Positions 54,103 to 63,694 are shown, numbered from the stretch's first letter. The stretch: 64,000 nucleotides of DNA from Gelidibacter salicanalis (GCF_016469035.1 NZ_JAEHJZ010000004.1:173173-237172), one strand, 5' to 3'. Translations and numbers: made by a program. Notes: generated by a model from the letters alone, not told the origin.

Positions 54103-55359
54103 CTATTTCAACACCAACCTATCACTCTCTCCAAAAGCATCATAACCCGAGGTAATCACCTGCTCTCCTGGCTCTAAACCTTCTAAAACTTCGTAATATT
54201 GCGGGTTTTGTTTCCCGATTTTAACCGAGCGTTTTACGGCAAATCCGCCTGTGCTATCTATCACATACACCCATTGCCCGCCTGTACTTTGAAAAAAGGC
54301 GCCTCGTGGCAATAGGAACGCTTCGGTCGCGGCGCCCAATTGTAATTTTATATAGTAGTTTTGACCTGTACGGATATTATCTGGTTTATCTCCAGAAAAC
54401 ACCAAGTCTATTTTAAATTTGCCCGCTTTAACATCTGGATACACCTTTTTTAAATTCACATTATAGAGCAAATTATTTCGCTCAAAAGTGCCCAAAAGTC
54501 CACGTTTAACGCGATCAATATAATGCTCATCTACGGTAGATTCTATTTTAAAATTGGTTAACACATTTATTTGCGCAATGCCTTGACCGCGACCAATTTG
54601 TTTTCCCAATTCGGCATCTAAAGTTCCTAATTGGCCATCAACGGGTGCTTTTACATTAAGGTTCTCAATCCGTTCGTATTCCATACTTAGGGTTTGTTTC
54701 ATCCGTGCTAAATCTTTAATCAACTCTTTAATACTACTGGTATTGAGCAAAGAATCCTGTTTGACTTGAAAGGTGTTGACTTCATGATTCTTTTCAGCAA
54801 GCTCAAAGCTTTCCTCTGCTTGTAAGAACTCCTCTCCTGCTATTAGCTCGTCTTCGTATAAAGCTTGAAATTGTTTGAATTTTCTTTTTGCTTTTTTTAA
54901 TTGAAATTCAGATTCTAACAAACTTTTTTGACCTCCAATACGTTTAGAATCGAAGTTTATTTGTGTTTGCCTCAGGTCATTTTGCTTTAGTGCCAAATTG
55001 GTTTCACTATTTAAAATCTGACCATACAATTCGCGATTTTCAAGTTTTAAGATCACATCGCCTTTTTTCACCATGCTTCCTTCCTCAATAAAAATTTCCA
55101 TCACCCGGCCGCCTTCATAGGCATCTAAATACACGGTACTTATAGGATTTACAGTACCGCTGATGCTGATGTAATCATTAAATTTATCGCTTATAACCTC
55201 AGAGATAGTGATCTTATCCTTTTCAACTTTAAGCGTTGAACCCGCATTACCAAAAATCATAATGCCTATAAGAAACAGGAAAATGAGAATGCCGCTTCCT
55301 ATTACTATATGTTTGAGTTTGATGCCTTTTTTCTTTTCAATTTTGGTATCCATAGTCAT
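54103..55359 (-). CDS. MacA/HlyD-type periplasmic adaptor
   Basis: The 418-residue protein has one N-terminal TM (about 17-34), a barrel-sandwich (lipoyl-like) half-motif VYLDAYEGGRVMEIFIEEGS, a long coiled-coil hairpin (about 110-220, LKQNDLRQTQINFDSKR through SFELAEKNHEV), the second lipoyl half (VKAPVDGQLGTLDAELGKQI), and the beta-barrel and membrane-proximal domains to the end. It would join the inner-membrane permeases to the TolC-like channel. Its start overlaps the TolC-like gene's stop by one base. Confidence 0.92.
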   Translation of the reverse strand: MTMDTKIEKKKGIKLKHIVIGSGILIFLFLIGIMIFGNAGSTLKVEKDKITISEVISDKFNDYISISGTVNPISTVYLDAYEGGRVMEIFIEEGSMVKKGDVILKLENRELYGQILNSETNLALKQNDLRQTQINFDSKRIGGQKSLLESEFQLKKAKRKFKQFQALYEDELIAGEEFLQAEESFELAEKNHEVNTFQVKQDSLLNTSSIKELIKDLARMKQTLSMEYERIENLNVKAPVDGQLGTLDAELGKQIGRGQGIAQINVLTNFKIESTVDEHYIDRVKRGLLGTFERNNLLYNVNLKKVYPDVKAGKFKIDLVFSGDKPDNIRTGQNYYIKLQLGAATEAFLLPRGAFFQSTGGQWVYVIDSTGGFAVKRSVKIGKQNPQYYEVLEGLEPGEQVITSGYDAFGESDRLVLK

Positions 55360-56723
55360 TAATTTGATGCCGCTAATGTTGGTAGGATAAATTTACCTTT
55401 ATAAAAATCTAAGGTTCGTTTTTGAATTGCCATTTGAGCAATTAAACGGACTTGTTCTATTTTTGTATGCGAGTACGCATTGCTCGCAATTTGTAAATCG
55501 TAAAGATTGATTATTTTTTTATCGAATTTTTTCTGTGCAATATCATAAGCTTTTTCTTTAGCTTTTAATTTTTTTAGATTAAGGGCCTCCTCTGCTATGA
55601 GCGCCTCATTTTTCTGCAATAATTCTTGAATAATTTTATAGGTACGCTGTTTCTCTATTTTTAATTGAGTTTTTGAATTTTCTAATTCGATTCCTGCAAT
55701 TTTTATACTGCTGCGCGTTCGGCCATTATTAAAAATTGGAAAATTAAGAGACAGCCCAATATATTTAGATTGGTTATTTTTTACCTGTTCGTCAAAAGGA
55801 ATCGTACTGCCCGAAAAATCTCGAAAATTATCCGAATAACTTGTCGATATCCCTCCTCCCAAACGGATACTCGGATAAAGTTCGGTTTTAGTGATTGCCA
55901 ATTCTTTTTCTGAGGCGGCAACATTGAATTTGCTTATCTGAAGACTTGGTAATACCTCCAAAGCAGTGTTAAAAACTTCATTCAGATTCATTTCAGTAGC
56001 GCTTTTGGGAGTAAATTCTACAGCTTTATCCTGAATAATAGTGATATGATCCGCCTCCAAATTCATTTCTTGAAGCAGTGCCAGTTTTGCAGCTTTTAGT
56101 GCATTTTCTGCTTTTAAAACTTCTAATGCATCACCGCTTGTTGTGGCTTCGATATCATATAAATCGGCTTTTGCATTTAATTCTAAGACTACTTTTTTAA
56201 TGATTTCTTTTTCATAAAGTAAGTTAACTGCTTGCTGCTCTTTTAAAATATCCAATGCGCCTTCTTGAAAGAGGACGTTATTAAACAAATCCATGATTTT
56301 AAAAGCTAAATCATATTGCGATTGTTGCGCATCAAATTTACTGGATTGGTATACTAATTTTTGATATGCCAAAGCATGCCATTTTCTAAATGCTTCAAAG
56401 AGCATTACCGATGACGATAAACCACCGCTAAGCCCTGATACAAATCGGGATTCTACAAAACTATTGGTAACAGGATCCAAAGTTCTACCAAAACTCACAT
56501 TATAGCTAGGATAGGAAACGCCAATGGTAGGCAACATATCCCGTTTGCTTTGTTTCCAACGTTCTTCACTAATGGCTTCACGATGTTTTTGCGAGGTTTG
56601 ACTTAAACTATGTTCTAGAGCGTAAGCGATACAGGCATCCAAAGTCCAAACGTTTTGAGAAAACAGTTGATTAGGCTGTAATAGCGTTCCTAAAACAAGA
56701 ATCCAAATGATTTTTTGATGCAT
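55359..56723 (-). CDS. TolC-family outer-membrane efflux protein
   Basis: The 454-residue precursor has a signal peptide (about 1-22, QLFSQ) and the two-fold repeated TolC architecture: N-terminal WTLDACIAYALEHS, helical hairpins rich in Ala/Leu/Lys (about 30-210 and 240-450), and SLNFPIFNNGRTRSSIKIA at the second strand pair. It would form the outer-membrane channel for the adaptor and permeases. It follows the TlpA-like gene by 143 bases, so it may start its own transcript. Confidence 0.92.
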   Translation of the reverse strand: MHQKIIWILVLGTLLQPNQLFSQNVWTLDACIAYALEHSLSQTSQKHREAISEERWKQSKRDMLPTIGVSYPSYNVSFGRTLDPVTNSFVESRFVSGLSGGLSSSVMLFEAFRKWHALAYQKLVYQSSKFDAQQSQYDLAFKIMDLFNNVLFQEGALDILKEQQAVNLLYEKEIIKKVVLELNAKADLYDIEATTSGDALEVLKAENALKAAKLALLQEMNLEADHITIIQDKAVEFTPKSATEMNLNEVFNTALEVLPSLQISKFNVAASEKELAITKTELYPSIRLGGGISTSYSDNFRDFSGSTIPFDEQVKNNQSKYIGLSLNFPIFNNGRTRSSIKIAGIELENSKTQLKIEKQRTYKIIQELLQKNEALIAEEALNLKKLKAKEKAYDIAQKKFDKKIINLYDLQIASNAYSHTKIEQVRLIAQMAIQKRTLDFYKGKFILPTLAASN

Positions 56724-56866
56724 TTTTTTATATCGTTTATGTTGATGAGCTTTTACTTATTTCAAGTACGAACCAATCCAAATAAGAAGCAATTGTAGTC
56801 AGTGGCGGGATTTTCCAACTGGTCTTAAACTTTGCCATGGGTTATTCATGTTGTTAGCAATTAGCA

Positions 56867-57880
56867 TTATTCCAGTATTTCCTTTATTTTCTGTTCCAAT
56901 TCTTGACCCCGTAAATCTTGGCTAATTATGATGCCATCTTCGTCAATCAAATAATTACTAGGAAGTAAATTTATCCCGTAAATCATTGCTGCTTCGCCTT
57001 TCCATGCATTTAAATGGCTCACATTATTCCATTGAAGATTATCTTGTTTTATCGCTTCTAACCATTCTTCTTTATCATCATCCAACGACACTTGAAATAT
57101 CTCAAACCCTAACGGCTTGTATGCATCGTAGTAAGTAACTAAATTAGCGTTGTCCGTTCGACAAGGTGCGCACCAACTTGCCCAAAATTCTAAAAGGATT
57201 AATTTTCCTTTTACTTCAGAAAGTTTAGTTTTCCTTCCATATTGGTCGGGGATTTCAAAATCCACATAGTGTTCTCCAATTTTTGGATTTTGATTTGATC
57301 GAATATATTTGTAGATTTCTTTCCCGTACAGCGAATTTTTATTCTTTTCAGAGAACAGATTGTATAGTGGCTCTGTTCTTTCTTTTTTCCACGATATATA
57401 CCACTCGGCAAGAACGTATGGTCCCAGAATATTATCAGAATGCGTTTTTATAAAATCAATTAATAATTTTTCCCGTTCTTTTCTCGGAAGCGTGTCGGCT
57501 GCTTTGTAGAGATTGCTATATTCTATTTCAGAATCAGAACCTGTAATCACAGCATTTCCGAAGTCTTGATTTGAATCATTAAACGTCATTGGATTATCTT
57601 CTAACCACAGAATTTTATATAAGGAATTGTCCTTGTTTTTCAAAATAGCTGGAAAAGGGTCAGTGGGTAGAATAGTCGTCAAATAAAAACTATTGTCATG
57701 GACTTGAACGGAATCTACTATTTCGTCTGTTGAAGGATTTAAGAGGTACAAAACGGTCTCGTTTTTCAGTTCGTTTGTAGTTCCTATTAACGAGAATTTA
57801 GACTTTTTTTCTTGATTACAAGAAATGGAAATCAATATTAATATTGAAAAAGATAATACTCTCATAAATTGTGGTTTCAC
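56867..57880 (-). CDS. TlpA/ResA-like thioredoxin-fold lipoprotein with N-terminal DUF4369-like domain
   Basis: The 337-residue product has a lipobox ISISC (Cys21), a beta-rich N-terminal domain (about 28-125, similar to DUF4369), a helical linker, then a thioredoxin-like domain with active site FWASWCAPCRTD and the cis-proline loop LLPSNYLID. Such proteins reduce or oxidise periplasmic disulfides. It is the first gene of the - strand series and divergent from the NtrC-type regulator, so it could be under the same control as the exporter. Confidence 0.9.
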   Translation of the reverse strand: MKPQFMRVLSFSILILISISCNQEKKSKFSLIGTTNELKNETVLYLLNPSTDEIVDSVQVHDNSFYLTTILPTDPFPAILKNKDNSLYKILWLEDNPMTFNDSNQDFGNAVITGSDSEIEYSNLYKAADTLPRKEREKLLIDFIKTHSDNILGPYVLAEWYISWKKERTEPLYNLFSEKNKNSLYGKEIYKYIRSNQNPKIGEHYVDFEIPDQYGRKTKLSEVKGKLILLEFWASWCAPCRTDNANLVTYYDAYKPLGFEIFQVSLDDDKEEWLEAIKQDNLQWNNVSHLNAWKGEAAMIYGINLLPSNYLIDEDGIIISQDLRGQELEQKIKEILE

Positions 57881-58082
57881 TTATTTCTAATTATTTCATA
57901 AATCCTATGCCAATGTCATACCGCAAAAGACAAGACTGACACAATCAGCATCTTACATTATTTTAATTTAAATAACGCCAAGCTCAGTGTAAAATAAATT
58001 GACAAAAAGTGTAAAGATATTTGACACTTTTAAAAAACTAATAACACTATTGTTTAGTTTTGAAAAACAAAGCTTATAATAA
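57881..58082. promoter_or_regulatory. Divergent control region between TlpA-like and NtrC-type genes
   Basis: These 202 bases must hold the promoters. TTTAGTTTTG…CAAAGC near 58054-58074 forms a loose inverted repeat that could be an enhancer-like site. I did not find a clear sigma-54 -24/-12 (GG-N10-GC) element here or ahead of the TolC gene by eye. Confidence 0.35.
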
Positions 58083-59447
58083 ATGATTGAAGGCAACATT
58101 CTTATTGTAGATGATAACAAAGGTATCTTGAGTGCCCTAGAATTACTATTGCAATCGGAATACAAAACGATTACAACGATCTCTAATCCCAATCAAATCA
58201 CGGCCTTCTACGATTTAAAAAATTACGATGTTGTTTTATTGGATATGAATTTTTCGGCAGGCGTCAATACTGGTAACGAAGGCTTTTATTGGCTCAAACG
58301 TATTAAAGAATTATCACCGGACGTCTCTGTTATTATGATTACAGCCTATGGAGATGTAGAAATTGCGGTTCGCGCTTTAAAGGAAGGCGCCAACGATTTT
58401 GTATTGAAACCTTGGGATAACAACAAGCTTTTAGGCACCATACAATCGGCTTTTCAATTGCGGCAATCACGAATAGAAGTTAGCCATTTAAAACAAGAAA
58501 CAAAACACTTAAAACAACTCATCAACAAAACCCAAACACCAATTATTGGCAACTCAAAACCGATCCATCAAGTTTTAAATATCACTCACAAAGTTGCAAA
58601 AACAAAAGCAAATGTTTTAATTACAGGTGAAAATGGCGTGGGGAAAGAACTCATCGCTCAAGACATACATAGCGGGTCCTTAAGAAAAGATGAAATTCTG
58701 GTCAGTGTGGATATGGGCGCCATTACAGAAAGTCTTTTTGAAAGTGAACTTTTTGGATACACCAAAGGCTCTTTTACAGATGCTCATGAAGATCGGGCTG
58801 GCAAATTTGAAACCGCCAATGGTGGTACACTTTTTTTAGATGAAATTGGAAATCTGTCATTATCCTTACAAGCCAAGTTATTAGCCGTTTTACAAAACAG
58901 AGAAGTATTTAGAATTGGATCAAGCACCCCAATCCCGATTGACATCCGATTAGTCTGCGCCACCAACTGTAATCTCGATCAAATGGTTGAGGAAGGCACA
59001 TTTAGAGAAGATTTATTGTATAGGATAAACACTATTCAAATAGAAGTGCCACCGCTACGTGATCGTGGTAACGACGTATTGCTCCTTGCCGAATTTTTCT
59101 TGAATAGTTACTCAAAAAAATACGGGAAAATCGGATTGAAAATAAGTGCTTCCGCAGAAAAAAAACTCTTAGAGCACAATTGGCCTGGAAATGTTAGAGA
59201 GCTTCAACACACCATAGAACGGAGTGTTATTTTGAGCGATAACAAAACATTTACAGCTAACGATTTTATGTTTAAAAAACCGTCACAGTCTTTCACTAAA
59301 GTTTTAGACATTACGATAGATGACATGGAAAAAACCATGATTGAAAACGCACTTTTAAAACATGAAAATAACCATAGCGCAGCTGCCAATCAATTAGGAA
59401 TTACTAGGCAAACGCTGTATAACAAAATAAAACGTTACGGGATTTAG
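58083..59447 (+). CDS. NtrC-type sigma-54-dependent response regulator
   Basis: The 454-residue protein has a receiver domain (acid pocket Asp10/Asp11, phospho-acceptor Asp54 in VLLDMNF, and FVLKPWD lysine), an AAA+ domain (Walker A GENGVGKE about 181, Walker B GGTLFLDEIGN, arginine-finger region FREDLLYRIN), and a Fis-type helix-turn-helix at the end (NHSAAANQLGITRQTLYNKI). The sigma-54 contact loop, normally GAFTGA, reads GSFTDA at about 229-234; a Thr is kept but Gly becomes Asp. It is followed by its kinase and divergent from the TlpA/exporter genes, which it probably controls. Confidence 0.92.
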   Translation: MIEGNILIVDDNKGILSALELLLQSEYKTITTISNPNQITAFYDLKNYDVVLLDMNFSAGVNTGNEGFYWLKRIKELSPDVSVIMITAYGDVEIAVRALKEGANDFVLKPWDNNKLLGTIQSAFQLRQSRIEVSHLKQETKHLKQLINKTQTPIIGNSKPIHQVLNITHKVAKTKANVLITGENGVGKELIAQDIHSGSLRKDEILVSVDMGAITESLFESELFGYTKGSFTDAHEDRAGKFETANGGTLFLDEIGNLSLSLQAKLLAVLQNREVFRIGSSTPIPIDIRLVCATNCNLDQMVEEGTFREDLLYRINTIQIEVPPLRDRGNDVLLLAEFFLNSYSKKYGKIGLKISASAEKKLLEHNWPGNVRELQHTIERSVILSDNKTFTANDFMFKKPSQSFTKVLDITIDDMEKTMIENALLKHENNHSAAANQLGITRQTLYNKIKRYGI

Positions 59448-59644
59448 TAAAATAATTAGCAGTGCGCAAAAAAGAACCTAGACCACTCCGCTTTAGAGTA
59501 TAGACTTGAGTCGTAAAGTGTTGATGACATTTCCAATAAACATTAAAAAGAAGGCCATTATTGCTAAAAACCTCAGAGGTCTTTTATGTTTCCATGGCTA
59601 CGCGAAGCACAACAATTTTAATCGGACAACACTAATAAACAGTT

Positions 59645-61000
59645 ATGGCTAGTAAAAATCTATATTATAATATCATTATTCGCGTACTTTTTATAACTGC
59701 AATAGCTTTTGGAGTTGCCTATTTAGGCCTTAATAAACATATTGATTATGCCATTTATTTAGCAATTTTTTTAACTTTTCAAGTCGTTGGATTAATCAAC
59801 TTTATAAATAGAATGAACAAGAAAATCGCCTTCTTTTTTAATGCGGTTGAAAATGATGATTCTACAATTCACTTCCCGATTGACACTAAAAATAAATCAG
59901 TAAGAGATTTGCATAAAAGCCTAAATCGTTTGAATTTTTTAATTCAGAAAATAAAAATTGAAAACAGGCAACAAGAACACTATTACCATTCTATTTTAGA
60001 ACAAGCTGCAGTTGGCTTTCTTACTTTAAATGAAAAAGGCCATATATTATTGGCTAATAAAACGGCAAAAAAACTATTCAATTATGATTCCCTAACCCAT
60101 ATTCAACAATTAAAGCGCGTTGACGAAAAACTATTTAAGTTAATATCCCAATTAAAACCATTCGACCAAAAACTAACATCCATCACCAATGAGCGTGAAA
60201 CAGTTCAACTGACCATTCGTTCTAAACCTATTACTGTTGGCAATGAAAACCTCATTTTAATAATTATTCAAAATATCAATTACGAATTAGATGAAAATGA
60301 AACCGATTCATGGATTAAACTATTTAGAGTGCTTACCCATGAAATCATGAATTCTATCGCGCCAATTACCTCACTTTCTGAAACCTTATCCCATATTTTT
60401 GAAAACGAAAACACTAAGAAAACGCCTTCAGGATTAAACGAAACGGATGTTTCAAACCTGATAAAAGGCCTAGACATTATAAAAGAGCAAGGAAAAGATT
60501 TAATAACGTTTGTAGAATCTTATAGAACCTTAACAAAAATTTCAAAACCAGAAAAAGAGATTATTTCAACGGCAACACTTTTTAATAAAATTCGCATTTT
60601 ATCGAGCCAAGAGGTAGGTTTTCAGAAAATTAAATTTGAAATAGCAATTCAATCCAATAATTTAGAAATTTATGCCGATGAAAAACAAATGATCCAAGTG
60701 TTATTAAACTTAGTGAAGAATGCGATTCAATCTATTCATAAAACGGGCAAAGAAGGCATCATAAAACTCATTGCTGAAAAAGAAAAAAACAGTTACAATA
60801 CGATCATACACGTCGTCGACAATGGCCCCGGAATTTCACCAGAAATTTTAAACCAAATTTTCATTCCGTTTTTCACCACCAAAGAGGATGGTACCGGGAT
60901 TGGCTTAAGTCTTTCTAAACATATTATGCGATTGCATGGGGGCACGCTTTCTGTAAATTCAATTATTGGAAAGAAAACATCATTCTCATTGCGCTTTTAA
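59645..61000 (+). CDS. Sensor histidine kinase (NtrY-like)
   Basis: The 451-residue protein has two N-terminal TM segments (about 9-27 and 33-53) with almost no periplasmic loop between them, a PAS-like domain (about 110-215), a phospho-acceptor His232 in VLTHEIMNSIAPI, and the ATP-binding domain with N-box QVLLNLVKNAIQS, G1 DNGPGIS, F-box FIPFFTTK and G2 GTGIGLSLSKHIM. The tiny loop suggests it senses within the membrane or cytoplasm, not a periplasmic ligand. It follows the response regulator by 197 bases. Confidence 0.92.
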   Translation: MASKNLYYNIIIRVLFITAIAFGVAYLGLNKHIDYAIYLAIFLTFQVVGLINFINRMNKKIAFFFNAVENDDSTIHFPIDTKNKSVRDLHKSLNRLNFLIQKIKIENRQQEHYYHSILEQAAVGFLTLNEKGHILLANKTAKKLFNYDSLTHIQQLKRVDEKLFKLISQLKPFDQKLTSITNERETVQLTIRSKPITVGNENLILIIIQNINYELDENETDSWIKLFRVLTHEIMNSIAPITSLSETLSHIFENENTKKTPSGLNETDVSNLIKGLDIIKEQGKDLITFVESYRTLTKISKPEKEIISTATLFNKIRILSSQEVGFQKIKFEIAIQSNNLEIYADEKQMIQVLLNLVKNAIQSIHKTGKEGIIKLIAEKEKNSYNTIIHVVDNGPGISPEILNQIFIPFFTTKEDGTGIGLSLSKHIMRLHGGTLSVNSIIGKKTSFSLRF

Positions 61001-61154
61001 GTTGTTTATTGAATCCTATCTTACCATAATGGTATGTCCAATGATTATTGAAGCTATATTGCTCCAAAGTAATTCCATGTAAGCAATATTTTCGGTGGGA
61101 GAACTTAAAAATGCTTCGATGGTTTTTTAAAAAAACCTTTCTCATATGAATTTG

Positions 61155-61478
61155 TCAACTAAAATGACTTATAATAACAAAAACCACCGCCCCAACTCCC
61201 AAAACCAAACTAACAATAAAAACCACCACTGCCCAATTAGGATAAATCTTAGCCTTATTTATTTTAGTGTCAAAGTGATTTTGAAAACGTTCTAACGAAC
61301 TTAAGTGCGATGCCATTCGTTGCTGATGGGTTTCGATGCTCGCTTTATATTCCGTGAGATCCATCTTGATCTTCGTTTCCCTTAAATGGGCATTCATTTT
61401 CTCCAGCTTTTCTACGGCACTTTTAAAGTCATTGATCTCATCGACCAATAGCGAGGTAAGTTCTTCCATTTTTGTCAT
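61155..61478 (-). CDS. Small coiled-coil membrane protein of a mobilization module (DUF6730-like)
   Basis: The 107-residue product is a long coiled coil (about 5-70, EINDFKSAVEKLEKMNAHLR) followed by one C-terminal TM (about 83-103, WAVVVFIVSLVLGVGAVVF). It lies 11 bases after the relaxase gene on the same strand, so it belongs to the mob operon. Proteins with this layout accompany Bacteroidetes mob genes; their role is unknown to me, and membrane tethering of the relaxosome is only a guess. Confidence 0.75.
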   Translation of the reverse strand: MTKMEELTSLLVDEINDFKSAVEKLEKMNAHLRETKIKMDLTEYKASIETHQQRMASHLSSLERFQNHFDTKINKAKIYPNWAVVVFIVSLVLGVGAVVFVIISHFS

Positions 61479-61489
61479 GATAGATGCAT

Positions 61490-62347
61490 TTAATAAGAGA
61501 GTCCTTTTTCTATTGTTTTTTTAATAATGAACTTGGTCAGCTTTAAAGCTAATTGTGGGGCTAGGCCTACTGTTTTACCTGCAAGCTTCACTCCTATCAT
61601 GTTGTCCTTTGAAATCTTGGCACAATCCAGGCTGCCCATTTGCTTACCAATATTTCCAATGGATATATTGCGGTGGACTTCACTTCCCTTTAAATTATGC
61701 CCATCAAACTCAAACCGAAACCCTTGCAATTTGCCTTGATTATTTATGGTCGGGATCACTTTAACGCCATTGGTTTCCATTCCCTTAATATAAGCATCAA
61801 AGGATTTGGGCTTAAATTGATTCATGGTCAGGTCATGTCTGCGCTTGATTTCGGTCCGTATTTCCTTCAGATTGAATTCCTTTTCAAATTGTACTTGCTT
61901 AACGGTGGTCAACCCCAATTGTTCTGCTACTTTTTCTGCTGCCAACTGGCTCCGCTTACCTATAAAGCTGTCATTATAAGCCACACCTTTAAAATCAATC
62001 CGGTTGACATATAAATGGATGTGTTTATGATCCTTGTCCCTATGCACAAAAGCGATGGCCTGACGCTCGCCCAATTTCATTTCGTGTATGAACCGTTTTG
62101 ATATTTCTTCCAATTTACTTTTGTCCAATCGCTTTCCATCCTCTATCGTTGGACTTATAATAAATGACAAGGTGTTTTTGGTGCAATTGTGATTTTGGTC
62201 CTGGAGCATTTTAAATTCTTGGGTGATTTCAGCTGGGGAATCCCCATGCAAAAATTCCTTCAGCACAATCTCAGCGTCTTTTTCTTGATCCCAACCATAG
62301 GACATCGACGCCTTAGTGTGTGATATGCTTTTACCCTTTCCTATCAT
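61490..62347 (-). CDS. mobA: Relaxase/mobilization nuclease (MobA-like, HUH)
   Basis: The 285-residue product carries the HUH metal-binding motif His107, His109 and His111 (DKDHKHIHLYVNRID) and an N-terminal region (GKSISHTKASMSYGW) with the nicking tyrosine candidate Tyr17. It would nick oriT and lead transfer of the element. It is short for a relaxase, typical of Bacteroidetes mobilizable elements. Its start overlaps the MobC-like gene's stop by four bases. Confidence 0.9.
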   Translation of the reverse strand: MIGKGKSISHTKASMSYGWDQEKDAEIVLKEFLHGDSPAEITQEFKMLQDQNHNCTKNTLSFIISPTIEDGKRLDKSKLEEISKRFIHEMKLGERQAIAFVHRDKDHKHIHLYVNRIDFKGVAYNDSFIGKRSQLAAEKVAEQLGLTTVKQVQFEKEFNLKEIRTEIKRRHDLTMNQFKPKSFDAYIKGMETNGVKVIPTINNQGKLQGFRFEFDGHNLKGSEVHRNISIGNIGKQMGSLDCAKISKDNMIGVKLAGKTVGLAPQLALKLTKFIIKKTIEKGLSY

Positions 62348-62856
62348 TGTTGAAATTTTTTAAGATGTAACTTGATTTCATTGGCCAGGTCATAAACTGT
62401 TTCCATTAATTTCGGATCTCGTTTTCTGTACATGTTGCCAATAGCCTTAAAATTGTTGTGGTATTTGATCAGCATTTTATAAAGTTGAATATGCTCTTCC
62501 GTAAAACGTTCCGTGATTTCCTTTTCAAATACGGTTCGCCGTATATATTCGCTAAGTGTCATTCCGCTGCGCGTCGCTTTAATATTCAGGAGCTTCTTTT
62601 CATAGATGGAACATCTAAACTTAACCAGATCACTTTTCCCCTTAAACACTCCTTTTTTTTCTTTGCGACCTTCGGGAGCAAACGAGAATGTGGCCACAGA
62701 CACACATCTCGCAGTCCTATCCAGAATAATTTCCTTTTCATTTGAATCCATTTCCAGCTCCACTTCCAGGCTATCAGAATCCTTAAGTAATTCACTAGGA
62801 ATCTTTAAATAATGCTGTCCTTTCTCTTTTGAATTAACATCAACTTTTTCTCTCAT
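62344..62856 (-). CDS. mobC: MobC-like relaxosome accessory protein
   Basis: The 170-residue product has a central RHH-type segment (VKFRCSIYEKKLLNIKATRS, GMTLSEYIRRTVFEKEI) as in MobC/MbpC-type DNA-binding proteins that load the relaxase at oriT, and a helical C-terminus. It overlaps the primase gene by 17 bases and the relaxase gene by four. The true start may be later (for example Met37 or the methionine before the RHH), which would remove the overlap with the primase. Confidence 0.85.
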   Translation of the reverse strand: MREKVDVNSKEKGQHYLKIPSELLKDSDSLEVELEMDSNEKEIILDRTARCVSVATFSFAPEGRKEKKGVFKGKSDLVKFRCSIYEKKLLNIKATRSGMTLSEYIRRTVFEKEITERFTEEHIQLYKMLIKYHNNFKAIGNMYRKRDPKLMETVYDLANEIKLHLKKFQQ

Positions 62857-63694
62857 GGCATAAAAAATTATTTAAATCTTTGTGGTTTTTATAGCCATCA
62901 CTTTGATCATTTACGTGACTATATTTCTTTGTCAAATAAAGTGTTGCTTTTTGTCCTGCCGAATCATTATCTAAATAGAGATCGACTATTTCATAATCCG
63001 AAATATGCGATTCAATATTTTCAATAAATGCAATGGAGTTTAAAACCATGATATCTGAAACTTCTATTAAAGGGGCATTCAAAACGGCCAACGATAATAA
63101 GTCAAACATCCCTTCCAAAATGATCAGTTGTTTAGTGTTTCTTTGGAGATGGGTATATGTTTTTGGGCTGTTACTATTCTTAAAAATCTTATTCCGCAAT
63201 TCCCATCCGTTTTTGTTATTCTGTAAGCCAATAGCGAAAAATTTTGAGTTCTTAAAAGTGTACCATACCTCATGGCAATAGGCATTGGCAACGTGCAGTG
63301 GAATCCCTCTCAGGTTCAAATACTGGATCAATGCCGGGTGTTTGATTCTCTTAATTTTAAGTATAGTTAAACTTGTTTCATTTGGACTGAGATGTTGTGG
63401 CTGTTGAAAAGAAAAACAGAAACCATCTTCATCCAGAAATGTCAGAGCTTCCTTTACAGAACATTTCAAAATCCTACAGACCAAATCAATCACATTGCCT
63501 CCACTCCCTTCGCCATGGTCATACCATCGGTTCCTGGTTTTGGAAACTTTAAAAGAGGCTTGGGTTTCTGACCTGAAAGGGCTCAGAAACCAAGCTTCTT
63601 TTTCCGCTGTCTTTTGGGGAAAGTGCCCGAGTTTTGCCAGCGCCCTTCCGATGGGAAAAGCTCGGGCTCTTTCACAGTTTATTTTTCTTTTCAT
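62840..63694 (-). CDS. Toprim-domain DNA primase of a mobile element
   Basis: The 284-residue product begins with a CHC2-like N-terminal region (AWFLSPFRSETQASFKVS, RNRWYDHGEGSGGNVIDLV) but no zinc-ligand cysteines are obvious. The toprim part holds LIILEGMFDLLSL (Glu) and DLYLDNDSAGQKA (Asp-x-Asp). It would prime lagging-strand synthesis after conjugative transfer. Three small phased repeats lie about 60-85 bases upstream of its start. An upstream VirE/replication gene normally accompanies it and should be beyond the window. Confidence 0.88.
   Translation of the reverse strand: MKRKINCERARAFPIGRALAKLGHFPQKTAEKEAWFLSPFRSETQASFKVSKTRNRWYDHGEGSGGNVIDLVCRILKCSVKEALTFLDEDGFCFSFQQPQHLSPNETSLTILKIKRIKHPALIQYLNLRGIPLHVANAYCHEVWYTFKNSKFFAIGLQNNKNGWELRNKIFKNSNSPKTYTHLQRNTKQLIILEGMFDLLSLAVLNAPLIEVSDIMVLNSIAFIENIESHISDYEIVDLYLDNDSAGQKATLYLTKKYSHVNDQSDGYKNHKDLNNFLCHERKS

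Noticed and set aside
56724-56866. Sigma-54 promoter ahead of the TolC-like gene
   Set aside because: GG and GC dinucleotides occur, but none with the required ten-base spacing and surrounding consensus.
60963-61145. A 60-codon - strand frame downstream of the histidine kinase gene
   Set aside because: It overlaps the kinase end, has no start signal and no recognisable family; at best it is remnant DNA at the mobile-element border.
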